Assembly (NCBI GenBank): GCA_947581765.1
Contig: CANPVU010000013.1
Location: forward strand, 1 to 39,723
Origin: an uncultured Bacilli bacterium
Lineage (GTDB): Bacteria > Bacillota_I > Bacilli_A > RF39 > UBA660
Length of the DNA: 39,723 nucleotides
Direction of reading: 5' to 3'
The position numbers were made by a program, and so were the translations under genes. The notes under the pieces are model-generated. The model did not search any database. It was not told where the DNA came from and saw nothing but the letters and a program-made list of their open reading frames with translations. Of the stretch, positions 1 to 7,886 are shown piece by piece (the first letter of the stretch is position 1; each line of letters starts with the position of its first letter).

Positions 1-32
1 TTTATTTTATCTTCATAATTTAATTTACTCAT
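1..32 (-). CDS. Partial CDS leaving the window, possibly IS3-type transposase OrfA
   Basis: Only the first ten codons are visible (MSKLNYEDKI). An ATG at 32-30 is preceded at 7 nt by GAGG (43-40), which lies in the 3' arm of a hairpin. The peptide resembles the N-terminus of helix-turn-helix OrfA proteins of IS3-type elements, as I remember them. Ten residues cannot prove this, so the identity is a guess. That a gene starts here is better supported because the SD spacing is normal. Confidence 0.35.
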   Translation of the reverse strand, partial: MSKLNYEDKI

Positions 33-69
33 ATAAAAACCTCGTTTCTTATGTCCAAGAAACGGGGTT
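33..69 (-). terminator. Hairpin with T-tract; 3' arm contains the next gene's SD
   Basis: A 13-bp stem (positions 57-69 with 38-50, one G-U pair, 6-nt loop) is followed on the minus strand by TTTTTAT. It can end transcription from the YutH-like gene. The GAGG of its 3' arm is also the only SD for the ATG at 32, so read-through RNA would hide that SD. Confidence 0.7.
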
Positions 70-79
70 CATATCAAAT

Positions 80-898
80 CTACGCTATTTTTATTAACCA
101 ATAAATTTTAGGAATATATGTTCTTGTAGTAATTAAAGAATAAATTTTGTTTAAAAATTGTTCATATTGATTAATCCTAGATATATATTTTTTAGTATCA
201 TAATTATTTTCAATACAATCATATATATATGTTGGAAACAAAAGTCTAGCAAATAATAAGATGTAATCACCTTTTTTTAAAACAGTAGTATTAATATAAT
301 TAATTATTTCATCAAAATCTAACTTATCTTCAAAAAAAGATATTTTTATATATTCAGCAACATCTCTAACCTTATAATCAATTAATATATTATCTGGACT
401 ATAAAAATCTTTTGAATTAATTCTTTCATGACTTATACTATATGTATAATCATCCTTATTCTCCTTACATAATCTTATTGCTAATTCACTTAATCCTATA
501 TAATATGGAAAAGTCTCTAAAAATTCTTTATCTAAATTTTTTACAAACGTTTTTTCATAATAGTCTACTTTCCTTTCCCAAAGTTCCCACCAATTCTTTT
601 TATTATCTGTATTGAATTCTATATCATAATTATTTATAGTATTTAAATTTAAATCAACTTTTTTATCATTTTGTAAAAGTATATATCTTTTCCCATCAAT
701 AACAGTTGCCATAGAATTATCTTTATTTGTTATTATTCTATCTATATAAATATTATTAGATATAAAAAAATTATATAGTTCTATGTCTACATCTCTTGTT
801 AATTCCTTTAACATATAATTATCAAATATATACTCTCTATTATCATAATCAAGTTCATCAACATCTATATTATAATAATACTTTATTGCATTTCTCAT
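80..898 (-). CDS. YutH/CotS-like spore coat kinase-fold protein
   Basis: A 272-aa protein resembling the YutH branch of the spore-coat CotS/CotI kinase-like family. The match is in order: a Trp-rich segment (WWELWERKVDYYE, about 103-115), an HER motif at 157-159, and a segment ending in VRDVAEYIK (177-185), where YutH proteins carry a similar DHPSRDVAEYIR-type motif from memory. Such proteins are associated with the outer spore layers; their substrate is unknown. No SD precedes the ATG. Instead TATAAT lies 5 nt upstream, as at dacB. A terminator separates it from truA, so it is transcribed alone. The family call rests on short motifs. Confidence 0.5.
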   Translation of the reverse strand: MRNAIKYYYNIDVDELDYDNREYIFDNYMLKELTRDVDIELYNFFISNNIYIDRIITNKDNSMATVIDGKRYILLQNDKKVDLNLNTINNYDIEFNTDNKKNWWELWERKVDYYEKTFVKNLDKEFLETFPYYIGLSELAIRLCKENKDDYTYSISHERINSKDFYSPDNILIDYKVRDVAEYIKISFFEDKLDFDEIINYINTTVLKKGDYILLFARLLFPTYIYDCIENNYDTKKYISRINQYEQFLNKIYSLITTRTYIPKIYWLIKIA

Positions 899-909
899 AA
901 TTAATTATA
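899..909 (-). promoter_or_regulatory. -10 box 5 nt before ATG (leaderless start)
   Basis: TATAAT (909-904 on the minus strand) is followed by TAATT and then ATG. No purine-rich SD lies between it and the truA terminator. The 16 nt ending in ATG match those of dacB at 14 positions. Transcription would begin at or next to the A of ATG. Confidence 0.4.
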
Positions 910-910
910 T

Positions 911-939
911 TAAAAAAAAATAAGAGTATTACTCTTATT
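911..939 (-). terminator. Terminator after truA
   Basis: Near-perfect inverted repeat at 919-939 (AATAAGAGT with ACTCTTATT) followed on the minus strand by a run of nine T. It overlaps the truA stop codon. Confidence 0.85.
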
Positions 940-1678
940 AATAGAAGATATCCTTTAAATAAAGTCCATTAGGTGGTGCAGTCTTACCTGCAGCTTCCCT
1001 ATCTTCTGCTTCTAATATAGAATATATTTCTTCACTTTTTCTTTTGCCTTCTCCTATTTCTATTAATAGTCCTACTATATTTCTAACCATATATCTTAAA
1101 AATCCATCTCCCATTAAAGATATAACTATCTCATTTACATTTTTTACATCTCTAATTAGAGTTGCTTGAATAATTGTTCTTGTATAATCCTGAATTTCAT
1201 CTGTACTTTTTGTAAATGATTTAAAATTATGTTCTCCTTCAAGATATTTTAATGCTCTTTCCATTTCTGAAACATCTAATCTTTTATTATATTGATATAC
1301 ATAATTTTTCTCCAAAGGATTATACTCTCCCATATTAATTTTATATATATACTCTTTAGCCTTAGCATCAAATCTAGCATGAAAATTATCATTAACACGT
1401 TCTACGTTTTTTACATATATATCACCAGGTAACATCTTATTTATGCTATCACGCAACTTACTAAGTTCATATTCTTTTTCTAAATCGAAGTGTGCCTTTT
1501 GATTTAAAGCATGAACCCCAGCATCTGTTCTACCTGTAGCAGATAATACCACTTCTTTATTACCATTTATTTTAGTTAAAACATTTTCTAACTCACCTTG
1601 TATTGTTTTTTCACCTGGTTGTTTTTGTAATCCTTTATACATAGTACCATCATAAGAAAAAGTTATAAAATACCTCAT
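938..1678 (-). CDS. truA: tRNA pseudouridine(38-40) synthase TruA
   Basis: A 246-aa TruA, normal length. It isomerises uridines 38-40 of the tRNA anticodon arm in the cytosol. The catalytic motif GRTDAGVHA is intact with Asp52, and the C-terminal FLRYMVRNIVG segment is typical of the family. An SD (GGAGG) lies 7 nt before the ATG. It follows two ECF-type ATPase genes on the same strand with an 18-nt gap. In many Firmicutes truA closes an ecfA1-ecfA2-ecfT-truA run, so this position is ancestral, but ecfT is absent here. Transcription probably comes from the ecfA1 promoter and ends at the hairpin overlapping its stop. Confidence 0.97.
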   Translation of the reverse strand: MRYFITFSYDGTMYKGLQKQPGEKTIQGELENVLTKINGNKEVVLSATGRTDAGVHALNQKAHFDLEKEYELSKLRDSINKMLPGDIYVKNVERVNDNFHARFDAKAKEYIYKINMGEYNPLEKNYVYQYNKRLDVSEMERALKYLEGEHNFKSFTKSTDEIQDYTRTIIQATLIRDVKNVNEIVISLMGDGFLRYMVRNIVGLLIEIGEGKRKSEEIYSILEAEDREAAGKTAPPNGLYLKDIFY

Positions 1679-1696
1679 ACATATCCTCCAAAATAC

Positions 1697-2479
1697 TTAA
1701 ACTTCCTTTTTACGTAAAATGTCTTTGATTAAATCATTAATTTCATCTCTATAACCTAATTTTATCTTTTTTTCTCTTAAAGCAATGGATTCAAACTCTA
1801 TAATTTTAGGAATACTAATATTATTCTCTTTCAATAAATCATATTCTTTAAATACTTTGTATTTATCCCCTTCAAGAATTATTTGTCCATTATTAATAGC
1901 AATTACATAATCAGAAATTAAATGTGCAAATTCTATATCATTAGTAGCAATTATAATAGTTTTATTATACTTTCTTTTTATTGTCTTTAATAATTTTATC
2001 ACATTTTGTTTATCTAAATAATTCATATTTGAAACTGGTTCATCTAAAATTAAAACTGAAGGGTTAATACATAACGATAATGCAAGTGATAATTTTTTCA
2101 TATCGTCCCTTTTTAGTGTTAATGGATCTTTGCTTAGCAATTCTTCTTTCATTTGGACCATTTTAAATGAATCAATTATTTTTTTATTTATTTTCTCTTC
2201 ATTATAATTAAATATTTTTAAATTTTTTTCTAACTCTTCTCTTACTGTTTTATAAAAAAATTGTTCTTCAGGAAATTGTTTTGTAAAACTAATTTTTTGA
2301 TTTTCATCAATCAATATACTACCACTAGTAGGTGTTTTTATCCCTTTAATAAGTTCAAGTAGTGTTGTCTTACCACTTCCAATAGGACCTATTATACAAG
2401 TAATTTTACTAGTTGGTATTGTTACATTAACTTTCTTTATAATTTTTCTATAACTAATATTTTTTAGTTCTATTTCCAT
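1697..2479 (-). CDS. ecfA2: EcfA2-like ECF transporter ATPase with a degenerate signature motif
   Basis: A 260-aa ABC ATPase of the energy-coupling-factor type, which drives vitamin or metal uptake with EcfT and S components. Walker A is intact (GPIGSGKTT, 31-39), as is Walker B with its catalytic Glu (LILDEP, 143-148). The Q-loop region KQFPEEQFFYKTVREEL is characteristic of EcfA. The signature normally LSGGQ reads LKRDD (122-126), and the switch His is Asn180. It can therefore bind and hydrolyse ATP only using the signature of its partner, which is the neighbouring gene. The gene overlaps ecfA1 by 10 nt, and truA follows. ecfT, expected between it and truA, is missing. ECF family membership is firm; the A2 assignment rests on gene order and the PEEQ motif. 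Confidence 0.85.
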   Translation of the reverse strand: MEIELKNISYRKIIKKVNVTIPTSKITCIIGPIGSGKTTLLELIKGIKTPTSGSILIDENQKISFTKQFPEEQFFYKTVREELEKNLKIFNYNEEKINKKIIDSFKMVQMKEELLSKDPLTLKRDDMKKLSLALSLCINPSVLILDEPVSNMNYLDKQNVIKLLKTIKRKYNKTIIIATNDIEFAHLISDYVIAINNGQIILEGDKYKVFKEYDLLKENNISIPKIIEFESIALREKKIKLGYRDEINDLIKDILRKKEV

Positions 2480-3264
2480 AAATCATTCACCAACTTTGTA
2501 ATATCAGTATAGCTTTTATTTATTATGTTATAATAACTAAGTTTATCAGATAATTCAATAATAAAAGGTAACCTTATTGAATTATCTGTAAATATCTTTA
2601 CATCATTTAACATATTTTTAACTGGTGTTTGTATAATAATCTTATTATCTTTTAATAAAATTACTTCTACTCCTTTAAGAATATCCTCACTATCATTTGT
2701 AAAATTTATTATAGTTGTTTTATTTTTATTTAATTTATGTAAAATATCATATACTTTTTCTTTAGTATTAAAATCAAGCATTGTAGTAGCATTATCAAGT
2801 ACTAATAAATCGGTTTTAACTGATGTAGCTAAAAAAATAGCGATTAATTGTTTTTGCCCACAAGACAACAATGTTGGTGATAAGTTTAGTATTTTTTCAA
2901 CATCAAAATCTCTTACAAAATTATTTATTTTAGAGGTTATTTCCAAATCACTTAAACCATTATGTTTTAAAAAGAAATTTATGTCCTCTAATACAGTATT
3001 ACATATAAAAAAGTTATCTGGATTCTCACCTAAAATTAAAACATGTTTTCTTATTTCTTTTATATTTTTAGAGTTTAAAAAAACACCACAAATTTTAACA
3101 TATGATTTAGGAACTTTTTTTGCTGATAAGTAATCAATTAAATAATCCTTAACAATACTATTTGAACTAAGTATTGTTGAAAATGATCCTAACTTTATAT
3201 TTAATGAAAAATCTGATATATTATCGCCGTTATTTAGATTTTTAATTTCAACAATATTAGTCAT
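2470..3264 (-). CDS. ecfA1: EcfA1-like ATPase with degenerate Walker A and Walker B
   Basis: A 264-aa ABC-type protein. The motif NPDNFFICNTVLEDINFFL (81-99) matches the EcfA1 Q-loop NPDNQFVGATVEDDVAFGL, with Glu80 at the Q position. Walker A is eroded: the glycines are gone and only Lys39 remains in SSNSIVKD. The catalytic Glu after Walker B is Asn158 (LLVLDNATT), and the switch His is Asn190. The signature LSCGQ (133-137) is intact. The protein probably no longer hydrolyses ATP itself but completes the site of its partner. I chose the ATG at 3264 because GGGTGA precedes it by 5 nt and homology begins there. Upstream codons of the same frame lie opposite fhs and are spurious. Confidence 0.85.
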   Translation of the reverse strand: MTNIVEIKNLNNGDNISDFSLNIKLGSFSTILSSNSIVKDYLIDYLSAKKVPKSYVKICGVFLNSKNIKEIRKHVLILGENPDNFFICNTVLEDINFFLKHNGLSDLEITSKINNFVRDFDVEKILNLSPTLLSCGQKQLIAIFLATSVKTDLLVLDNATTMLDFNTKEKVYDILHKLNKNKTTIINFTNDSEDILKGVEVILLKDNKIIIQTPVKNMLNDVKIFTDNSIRLPFIIELSDKLSYYNIINKSYTDITKLVNDLWK

Positions 3265-3267
3265 CAA

Positions 3268-3289
3268 ATCACCCTTTCTAAATATTATA
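3268..3289 (-). promoter_or_regulatory. -10 box and SD of ecfA1
   Basis: TATAAT at 3289-3284 and GGTGAT at 3273-3268 on the minus strand are separated by 10 nt; ATG follows 3 nt later. It is a looser version of the compact start module seen elsewhere in the window. It is divergent from the fhs promoter 34 nt away. Confidence 0.45.
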
Positions 3290-3320
3290 GTATAAGTTAA
3301 TTTTAAAGTAAAGTAAGTTA

Positions 3321-3343
3321 TGATATAATTTATTAGAGGTGAC
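3321..3343 (+). promoter_or_regulatory. Extended -10 promoter and SD of fhs
   Basis: TGATATAAT (3321-3329) is an extended -10. GGTGAC (3338-3343) starts after 8 nt and the ATG follows 3 nt later. The predicted start of transcription falls at the SD. Confidence 0.55.
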
Positions 3344-3346
3344 ATT

Positions 3347-4993
3347 ATGAAATCAGATATTGAAATTTCACATGAGTGTAATATAAAAGATATTGAATAT
3401 ATTGCAAGTAAATTAAATATTAGTAGTAATGATTTAGAATTATATGGTAATAATAAAGCTAAGATAAAATCAAATGTAAGTGGAACTAAAGATGGTAAGT
3501 TAATACTTGTTACATCTATTAATCCAACACCATATGGTGAAGGTAAAACCACTATGAGTATAGGTATAAATGATGCTATTAACAAACTAGGATACTCTAG
3601 TATTGTAGCACTTAGAGAACCTTCACTAGGTCCTGTGTTTGGTATTAAAGGAGGCGCAACTGGTGGTGGATACTCACAAGTTATTCCTATGGAAGATATT
3701 AACTTACACTTTACTGGAGATATCCATGCAGTTACTTCATGTAATAACTTACTTTGTGCTGCTATAGATAATCATATATTTCAAGGTAATGACTTAGATA
3801 TAGATATAAATACAATTTCATTTAAAAGATGTATGGATATTAATGATAGAGCTCTTAGAAATATAATAGTATCTAGTGATAATGAATATAAAAGAAATGA
3901 TGGATTTGATATTTCAGTAGCATCTGAAATTATGGCTATACTTTGTTTAGCTAAAGATTTGGATGATTTAAAATATAGATTAGGAAACATATTTATAGCA
4001 TATAACACTAAAGGTATGCCAATATTAGCTAAAGATTTAAAAATTGAAGGAGCACTAACATTATTATTAAAAGATGCCATAAAACCAAATTTAGTTCAAA
4101 CATTAGAAAATAATCCTGCTATTATACATGGTGGTCCTTTTGCTAATATAGCACACGGATGTAATTCCTTAATAGCTACTAAATTATCTTTAACACTTAG
4201 TGATTATGTTGTAACAGAAGCTGGTTTTGGATCAGATTTAGGAGCTGAAAAATTTTTTGATATAAAATGTCGTACTGGAAACTTAAAACCTAATTGTATA
4301 GTTATTAATGCTACGATTAGAAGTTTAAAATATAATGGAGGGTGTCCTAAAGAAGAGTTAAAAAATGAAAACATATCATATTTAGAAAAAGGTATATGTA
4401 ATCTACAAGTTCATATAGAAAATATGAAACAATATTCTTCAAACATAATAGTTTGCTTAAATAATTTTGAAACTGACAGTGAAAATGAAATATCATATGT
4501 AAGAGATTTTGTACAAAATTTAAATTGTGAGTTTGAAATATGTAAATCTCATAAATTAGGTAGTGATGGTGCTATTGATTTAGCACGTAAAATTATAAAT
4601 ATTTGTAATAAACCCACTGATTTTAAATTATTATATAATCTTGATATTAGTATAAAAGATAAAATAGATATTATAAGCAAAAATATATATCATGCTAATA
4701 ATGTAATATATGATAATAATACATTAGCTAAAATAGATAAAATTGAACAATTAGGATATTCTAAATTACCTGTATGTATTGCTAAAACGCAATATTCTAT
4801 ATCTGATGATGCTAAAAAATTAGGATATCCAAAGAATCATGATGTTACTGTTAAAGATATAAAATTATGTAGTGGTGCTGGATTTATAGTAGTATTAATG
4901 GGAAATATAATGACTATGCCAGGATTATCTAAAAATCCTGCATATATAAATATGGATATTGACTCATATGGTAAAATAACTGGATTATTTTAA
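3347..4993 (+). CDS. fhs: Formate--tetrahydrofolate ligase
   Basis: A 548-aa protein, close to the usual 555-560. It makes 10-formyl-THF from formate, THF and ATP in one-carbon metabolism. The nucleotide-binding loop TPYGEGKTT (61-69) is intact, and family segments such as REPSLGPVFGIKGGATGGGY, FTGDIHAV and GFGSDLGAEKFFDIKCR are readable. The N-terminus (SDIEISHECNIKDIEYIASKLNI) is typical. An SD (GAGGTGA) precedes the ATG. The gene stands alone with its own promoter and ends in a bidirectional terminator shared with convergent pepD. Confidence 0.98.
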   Translation: MKSDIEISHECNIKDIEYIASKLNISSNDLELYGNNKAKIKSNVSGTKDGKLILVTSINPTPYGEGKTTMSIGINDAINKLGYSSIVALREPSLGPVFGIKGGATGGGYSQVIPMEDINLHFTGDIHAVTSCNNLLCAAIDNHIFQGNDLDIDINTISFKRCMDINDRALRNIIVSSDNEYKRNDGFDISVASEIMAILCLAKDLDDLKYRLGNIFIAYNTKGMPILAKDLKIEGALTLLLKDAIKPNLVQTLENNPAIIHGGPFANIAHGCNSLIATKLSLTLSDYVVTEAGFGSDLGAEKFFDIKCRTGNLKPNCIVINATIRSLKYNGGCPKEELKNENISYLEKGICNLQVHIENMKQYSSNIIVCLNNFETDSENEISYVRDFVQNLNCEFEICKSHKLGSDGAIDLARKIINICNKPTDFKLLYNLDISIKDKIDIISKNIYHANNVIYDNNTLAKIDKIEQLGYSKLPVCIAKTQYSISDDAKKLGYPKNHDVTVKDIKLCSGAGFIVVLMGNIMTMPGLSKNPAYINMDIDSYGKITGLF

Positions 4994-4996
4994 ACA

Positions 4997-5027
4997 AAAA
5001 AGAATTATCACGTCGATAATTCTTTTT
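4997..5027. terminator. Bidirectional terminator between fhs and pepD
   Basis: A perfect 13-bp inverted repeat (4997-5009 with 5015-5027, loop ACGTC) has A-tract and T-tract ends, so it works for both convergent genes. It overlaps the pepD stop codon. Confidence 0.9.
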
Positions 5028-6366
5028 ATAGTTCTTTTAAAACCTCTATTAACCATTTATATACCCTATTTACTGATTGTATTTCTACTCTTTCATTTAC
5101 ACTATGAATATCATATAAATTAGGTGCTATTACACAAATATCTATATCTTTTATATGTTCTTTAAATACTCCACCTTCTAATCCAGCATGAACATGATGT
5201 AGTTGTACATCTTTATTATAAAGTTCCATATACTTCTTTATTAACAAATCTCTTAATGGTGAATTTTCTTTAAATGAAAAGAAAGGTTTTCTATCTATTA
5301 ATTTAAATTCCATATCTTTTGATAATTCATTTACAATATCAATATATTTTTTCTCTTCATCTACATTTGAACTTCTAATACTAATTTCAATTTTCAAAAT
5401 TTCATCTTCTATTTTTATTACACCCAAATTAAGAGATGTTTGTGGAAAACTTCCATTATAAGTAAGTACTTCTATAGGAAGATTGTGTATAAATTCTAAA
5501 ATTGTCCTAGATGTGGAAATATCTATAGCTTTTGCACATTCTTCTACACTTTCTACACTAATATTAATAGTAGGATAAATATTTTTATATGAGTTATCAA
5601 CATTAATATTCTCATTAGAAGTAAATATGCACATACACTCTCCTGGTATAACATTTTCTTTACTTCCACCCTCAATAGTAACTATTCTAGCATCTTTTAT
5701 ATTATATAAAAGCTCACCAATAATCTTTATAGCATTACCATGTTTTTTATCTATATCTGTACCAGAATGTCCTCCTAAAAGTCCATCTACTGTTATCTTG
5801 TACGTTTTAGCATCATTATCTTTATAAGATAATTTTTTATCAACACAAACACTTGCCATTCCTGCACTAGATACCTCAATTATCCCCTCATCTGTTCCAT
5901 CTATACTAATCAACTTATTACCATTTAGTTTTGAATAATCTAACATTTTAGCACCTAACATAGTAGTTTCTTCTTCTACAGTAAAGACAGCTTCAATATT
6001 AGGTACTTTTATATTTTTATTTGCAAGAAGAGCTAAAATTATAGAACATCCAATACCATTATCAGCACCTAAAGTAGTATTTTTTGCTTTATAAAATCCA
6101 TCTTCTATATACCAATCAATACCCTTATTTTTAAAATCATAATTAATTGTACTAGTACATACCATATCAATATGTCCTTGCAGTATTATAACCTCATTTG
6201 AATTATTATTAGATTTTCTTTTAATTATTACATTATTATACTTATCTTGATAATATTCTAAATCATTTTCAATAGCAAACTCTACTAAGTAATTACTTAT
6301 TTCTTTCTCATTACCAGATTCTCTTGGTATTTTTAAAAATTCTTCAAAATAATTTAATGGTTCCAT
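5026..6366 (-). CDS. pepD: Aminoacyl-histidine dipeptidase (M20C, PepD)
   Basis: A 446-aa cytosolic metallo-dipeptidase of the M20C/carnosinase-like family, which cleaves Xaa-His and other dipeptides using two zinc ions. Metal and catalytic motifs are visible: GHIDMVC (His and Asp), TLGADNGIG (bridging Asp) and FTVEEETTMLGA (catalytic Glu pair). The C-terminal HAGLEGG is also typical. The start is the ATG at 6366, preceded 3 nt upstream by GGTGAT. An ATG 12 nt further upstream merges into that SD (ATGGGTGAT) and is less likely to be used. Single gene, convergent with fhs and divergent from the ger operon. Confidence 0.93.
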   Translation of the reverse strand: MEPLNYFEEFLKIPRESGNEKEISNYLVEFAIENDLEYYQDKYNNVIIKRKSNNNSNEVIILQGHIDMVCTSTINYDFKNKGIDWYIEDGFYKAKNTTLGADNGIGCSIILALLANKNIKVPNIEAVFTVEEETTMLGAKMLDYSKLNGNKLISIDGTDEGIIEVSSAGMASVCVDKKLSYKDNDAKTYKITVDGLLGGHSGTDIDKKHGNAIKIIGELLYNIKDARIVTIEGGSKENVIPGECMCIFTSNENINVDNSYKNIYPTINISVESVEECAKAIDISTSRTILEFIHNLPIEVLTYNGSFPQTSLNLGVIKIEDEILKIEISIRSSNVDEEKKYIDIVNELSKDMEFKLIDRKPFFSFKENSPLRDLLIKKYMELYNKDVQLHHVHAGLEGGVFKEHIKDIDICVIAPNLYDIHSVNERVEIQSVNRVYKWLIEVLKEL

Positions 6367-6369
6367 TTT

Positions 6370-6391
6370 ATCACCCATCTTAATAATAACA
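6370..6391 (-). promoter_or_regulatory. Compact promoter-SD module of pepD
   Basis: TGTTATTAT (6391-6383, extended -10) is followed after exactly 7 nt by GGTGAT (6375-6370), then AAA and ATG. Confidence 0.5.
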
Positions 6392-6409
6392 CAAAAAAAT
6401 AAAAAAAAT

Positions 6410-6449
6410 ACATATTTTTGTCAATTCAAATAATACTAATAATGGTGAT
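6410..6449 (+). promoter_or_regulatory. Possible sigma-G-type promoter and SD of the ger operon
   Basis: ACATA (6410-6414) resembles the forespore -35 (GCATA). After 17 nt comes AATACTA (6432-6438), one base from the sigma-G -10 form CATACTA. GGTGAT follows at 6444-6449. Forespore expression is expected for germinant receptors. The motif is short and the DNA is AT-rich, so chance is possible. Confidence 0.35.
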
Positions 6450-6453
6450 TATT

Positions 6454-7869
6454 ATGCATCCTTTAATTAGTATAATAGAAAATAATCTAGATAATAGTTC
6501 AGATATTGTTAAAAGACAAATAAATAATATATCTTATATATATTTAGAAAGTGTAAGTAGTGATGATAAAATTAGTAATTTCTTAAATAAGAGTATTACT
6601 AATATACATAGTATTAATGATTTATTTAAAGAATTACAAAATAATATATATAATTCTCATATTACGACAATAAAGGATATTAATCAGAGTTACTATTATT
6701 TAGCATCTGGATATACTTGCTTATTTGTACAAGGTACTAATGACTTCATAGTAATAGAAACTAAAACAAAATTAGACAGAGGTATAACAGAATCTTCTTC
6801 TGAACCTATTATTAGAGGACCAAAAGATAGTTTTACTGAAAATAATGCTGCTAATATAGGTCTTATAAGAAAAAGAATTAAAGATTATAACTTACATATA
6901 AAAGAAACAATTGTAGGAAGAAGAAGTAAGACAAAAATAAGTTTAATGTATATTAAAGATATAGCTTTAAAAAAACATATTGATTATATAAATGAACAAA
7001 TACAAAAAATAGATATAGATGCAATTATTGATAGTGGATACATAAGAGATTATCTAATAACTAAAAATAAATCTTCTTTCCCACAAATAATAAGTACTGA
7101 AAGACCAGATTTAGCTTGTATTAATTTATTAAATGGAAAAATAGTTATATTGGTAGAAAATAGTCCTGTAGTTCTTATACTACCTGGATGTTTAGATGAT
7201 TTTTTAAAGTCATCTGAAGATTATTATCAAAAAAATACAAATGCTACATTTAGTAGAATATTAAGATATATAGCACTTTTTATTACTATATTAACTCCAT
7301 CTATCTATATAGCACTTATGACATTTAATCAAGAAATGATACCAGACCAATTACTTATTTCATTAGCAGCTCAAAGAAGTCAGGTTCCATTTCCTACTTT
7401 TATTGAAGTATTAATATTTATTATTACATTTGAAATCTTAAGAGAAGCTGATATAAGAGCTCCTAGTATTTCTGGAGCATCTATGAGCATTGTTGGAGCA
7501 CTCGTATTAGGTGATGCAGCAGTTGCTGCTGGTATAGTTTCACCTATTGTTATTATAGTAGTTGCTATAACATCCATTTGTGAACTTGTATTTAGTGATA
7601 TGGATATGACTAATGCAATTAGACAATGGAGATTAATATTTATTTTTTCAACAATATTTACAGGAATAATGGGTATAGTAGTTGCAGGATTAATATTAAT
7701 TATTAAACTTGCTAGTATGGAAACACTTGATACTCCATATTTAATACCATTTAGTCCACTTAATAAAAATATAATTAATGATAGTATTATTTTAAAACCA
7801 ACAACAAAAAGAAAAAATAGACCATCATATATAACAAATAATATAAAGAAAGAAAATACAAATTACTAA
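6454..7869 (+). CDS. gerAA: Spore germination protein, GerA (A subunit) family
   Basis: A 471-aa A subunit of a germinant receptor in the spore inner membrane. The soluble N-terminal part (about 1-265) contains the family patterns TKLDRGITESSSEPIIRGPK and LIRKRI. The C-terminal half is membrane-embedded and includes FPTFIEVLIFIITFEILREAD and SISGASMSIVGALVLGDAAVAAGI. The start is ATG 6454, with GGTGAT 4 nt upstream. A TTG at 6418 in the same frame has no SD. It is the first gene of an A-C-B operon with a 17-nt gap to gerC. Together the three products sense small-molecule germinants. The ligand cannot be inferred. Confidence 0.95.
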   Translation: MHPLISIIENNLDNSSDIVKRQINNISYIYLESVSSDDKISNFLNKSITNIHSINDLFKELQNNIYNSHITTIKDINQSYYYLASGYTCLFVQGTNDFIVIETKTKLDRGITESSSEPIIRGPKDSFTENNAANIGLIRKRIKDYNLHIKETIVGRRSKTKISLMYIKDIALKKHIDYINEQIQKIDIDAIIDSGYIRDYLITKNKSSFPQIISTERPDLACINLLNGKIVILVENSPVVLILPGCLDDFLKSSEDYYQKNTNATFSRILRYIALFITILTPSIYIALMTFNQEMIPDQLLISLAAQRSQVPFPTFIEVLIFIITFEILREADIRAPSISGASMSIVGALVLGDAAVAAGIVSPIVIIVVAITSICELVFSDMDMTNAIRQWRLIFIFSTIFTGIMGIVVAGLILIIKLASMETLDTPYLIPFSPLNKNIINDSIILKPTTKRKNRPSYITNNIKKENTNY

Positions 7870-7886
7870 TAAAGGAATGATAACAA

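Noticed and set aside
3265-3585. Extension of the EcfA1-like frame upstream to 3585
   Set aside because: The extra codons lie opposite fhs, lack ABC homology, and the ATG at 3264 has a good SD and promoter.
3781-4080. Minus-strand frames inside fhs, P-type ATPase, gerC and the 760-aa gene as antisense genes
   Set aside because: They are low-complexity frames opposite well-supported genes and have no SD or homology.
6418-6453. TTG start at 6418 for gerA
   Set aside because: It has no SD and overlaps the putative -10, whereas ATG 6454 follows GGTGAT at 4 nt and matches the length of the family.
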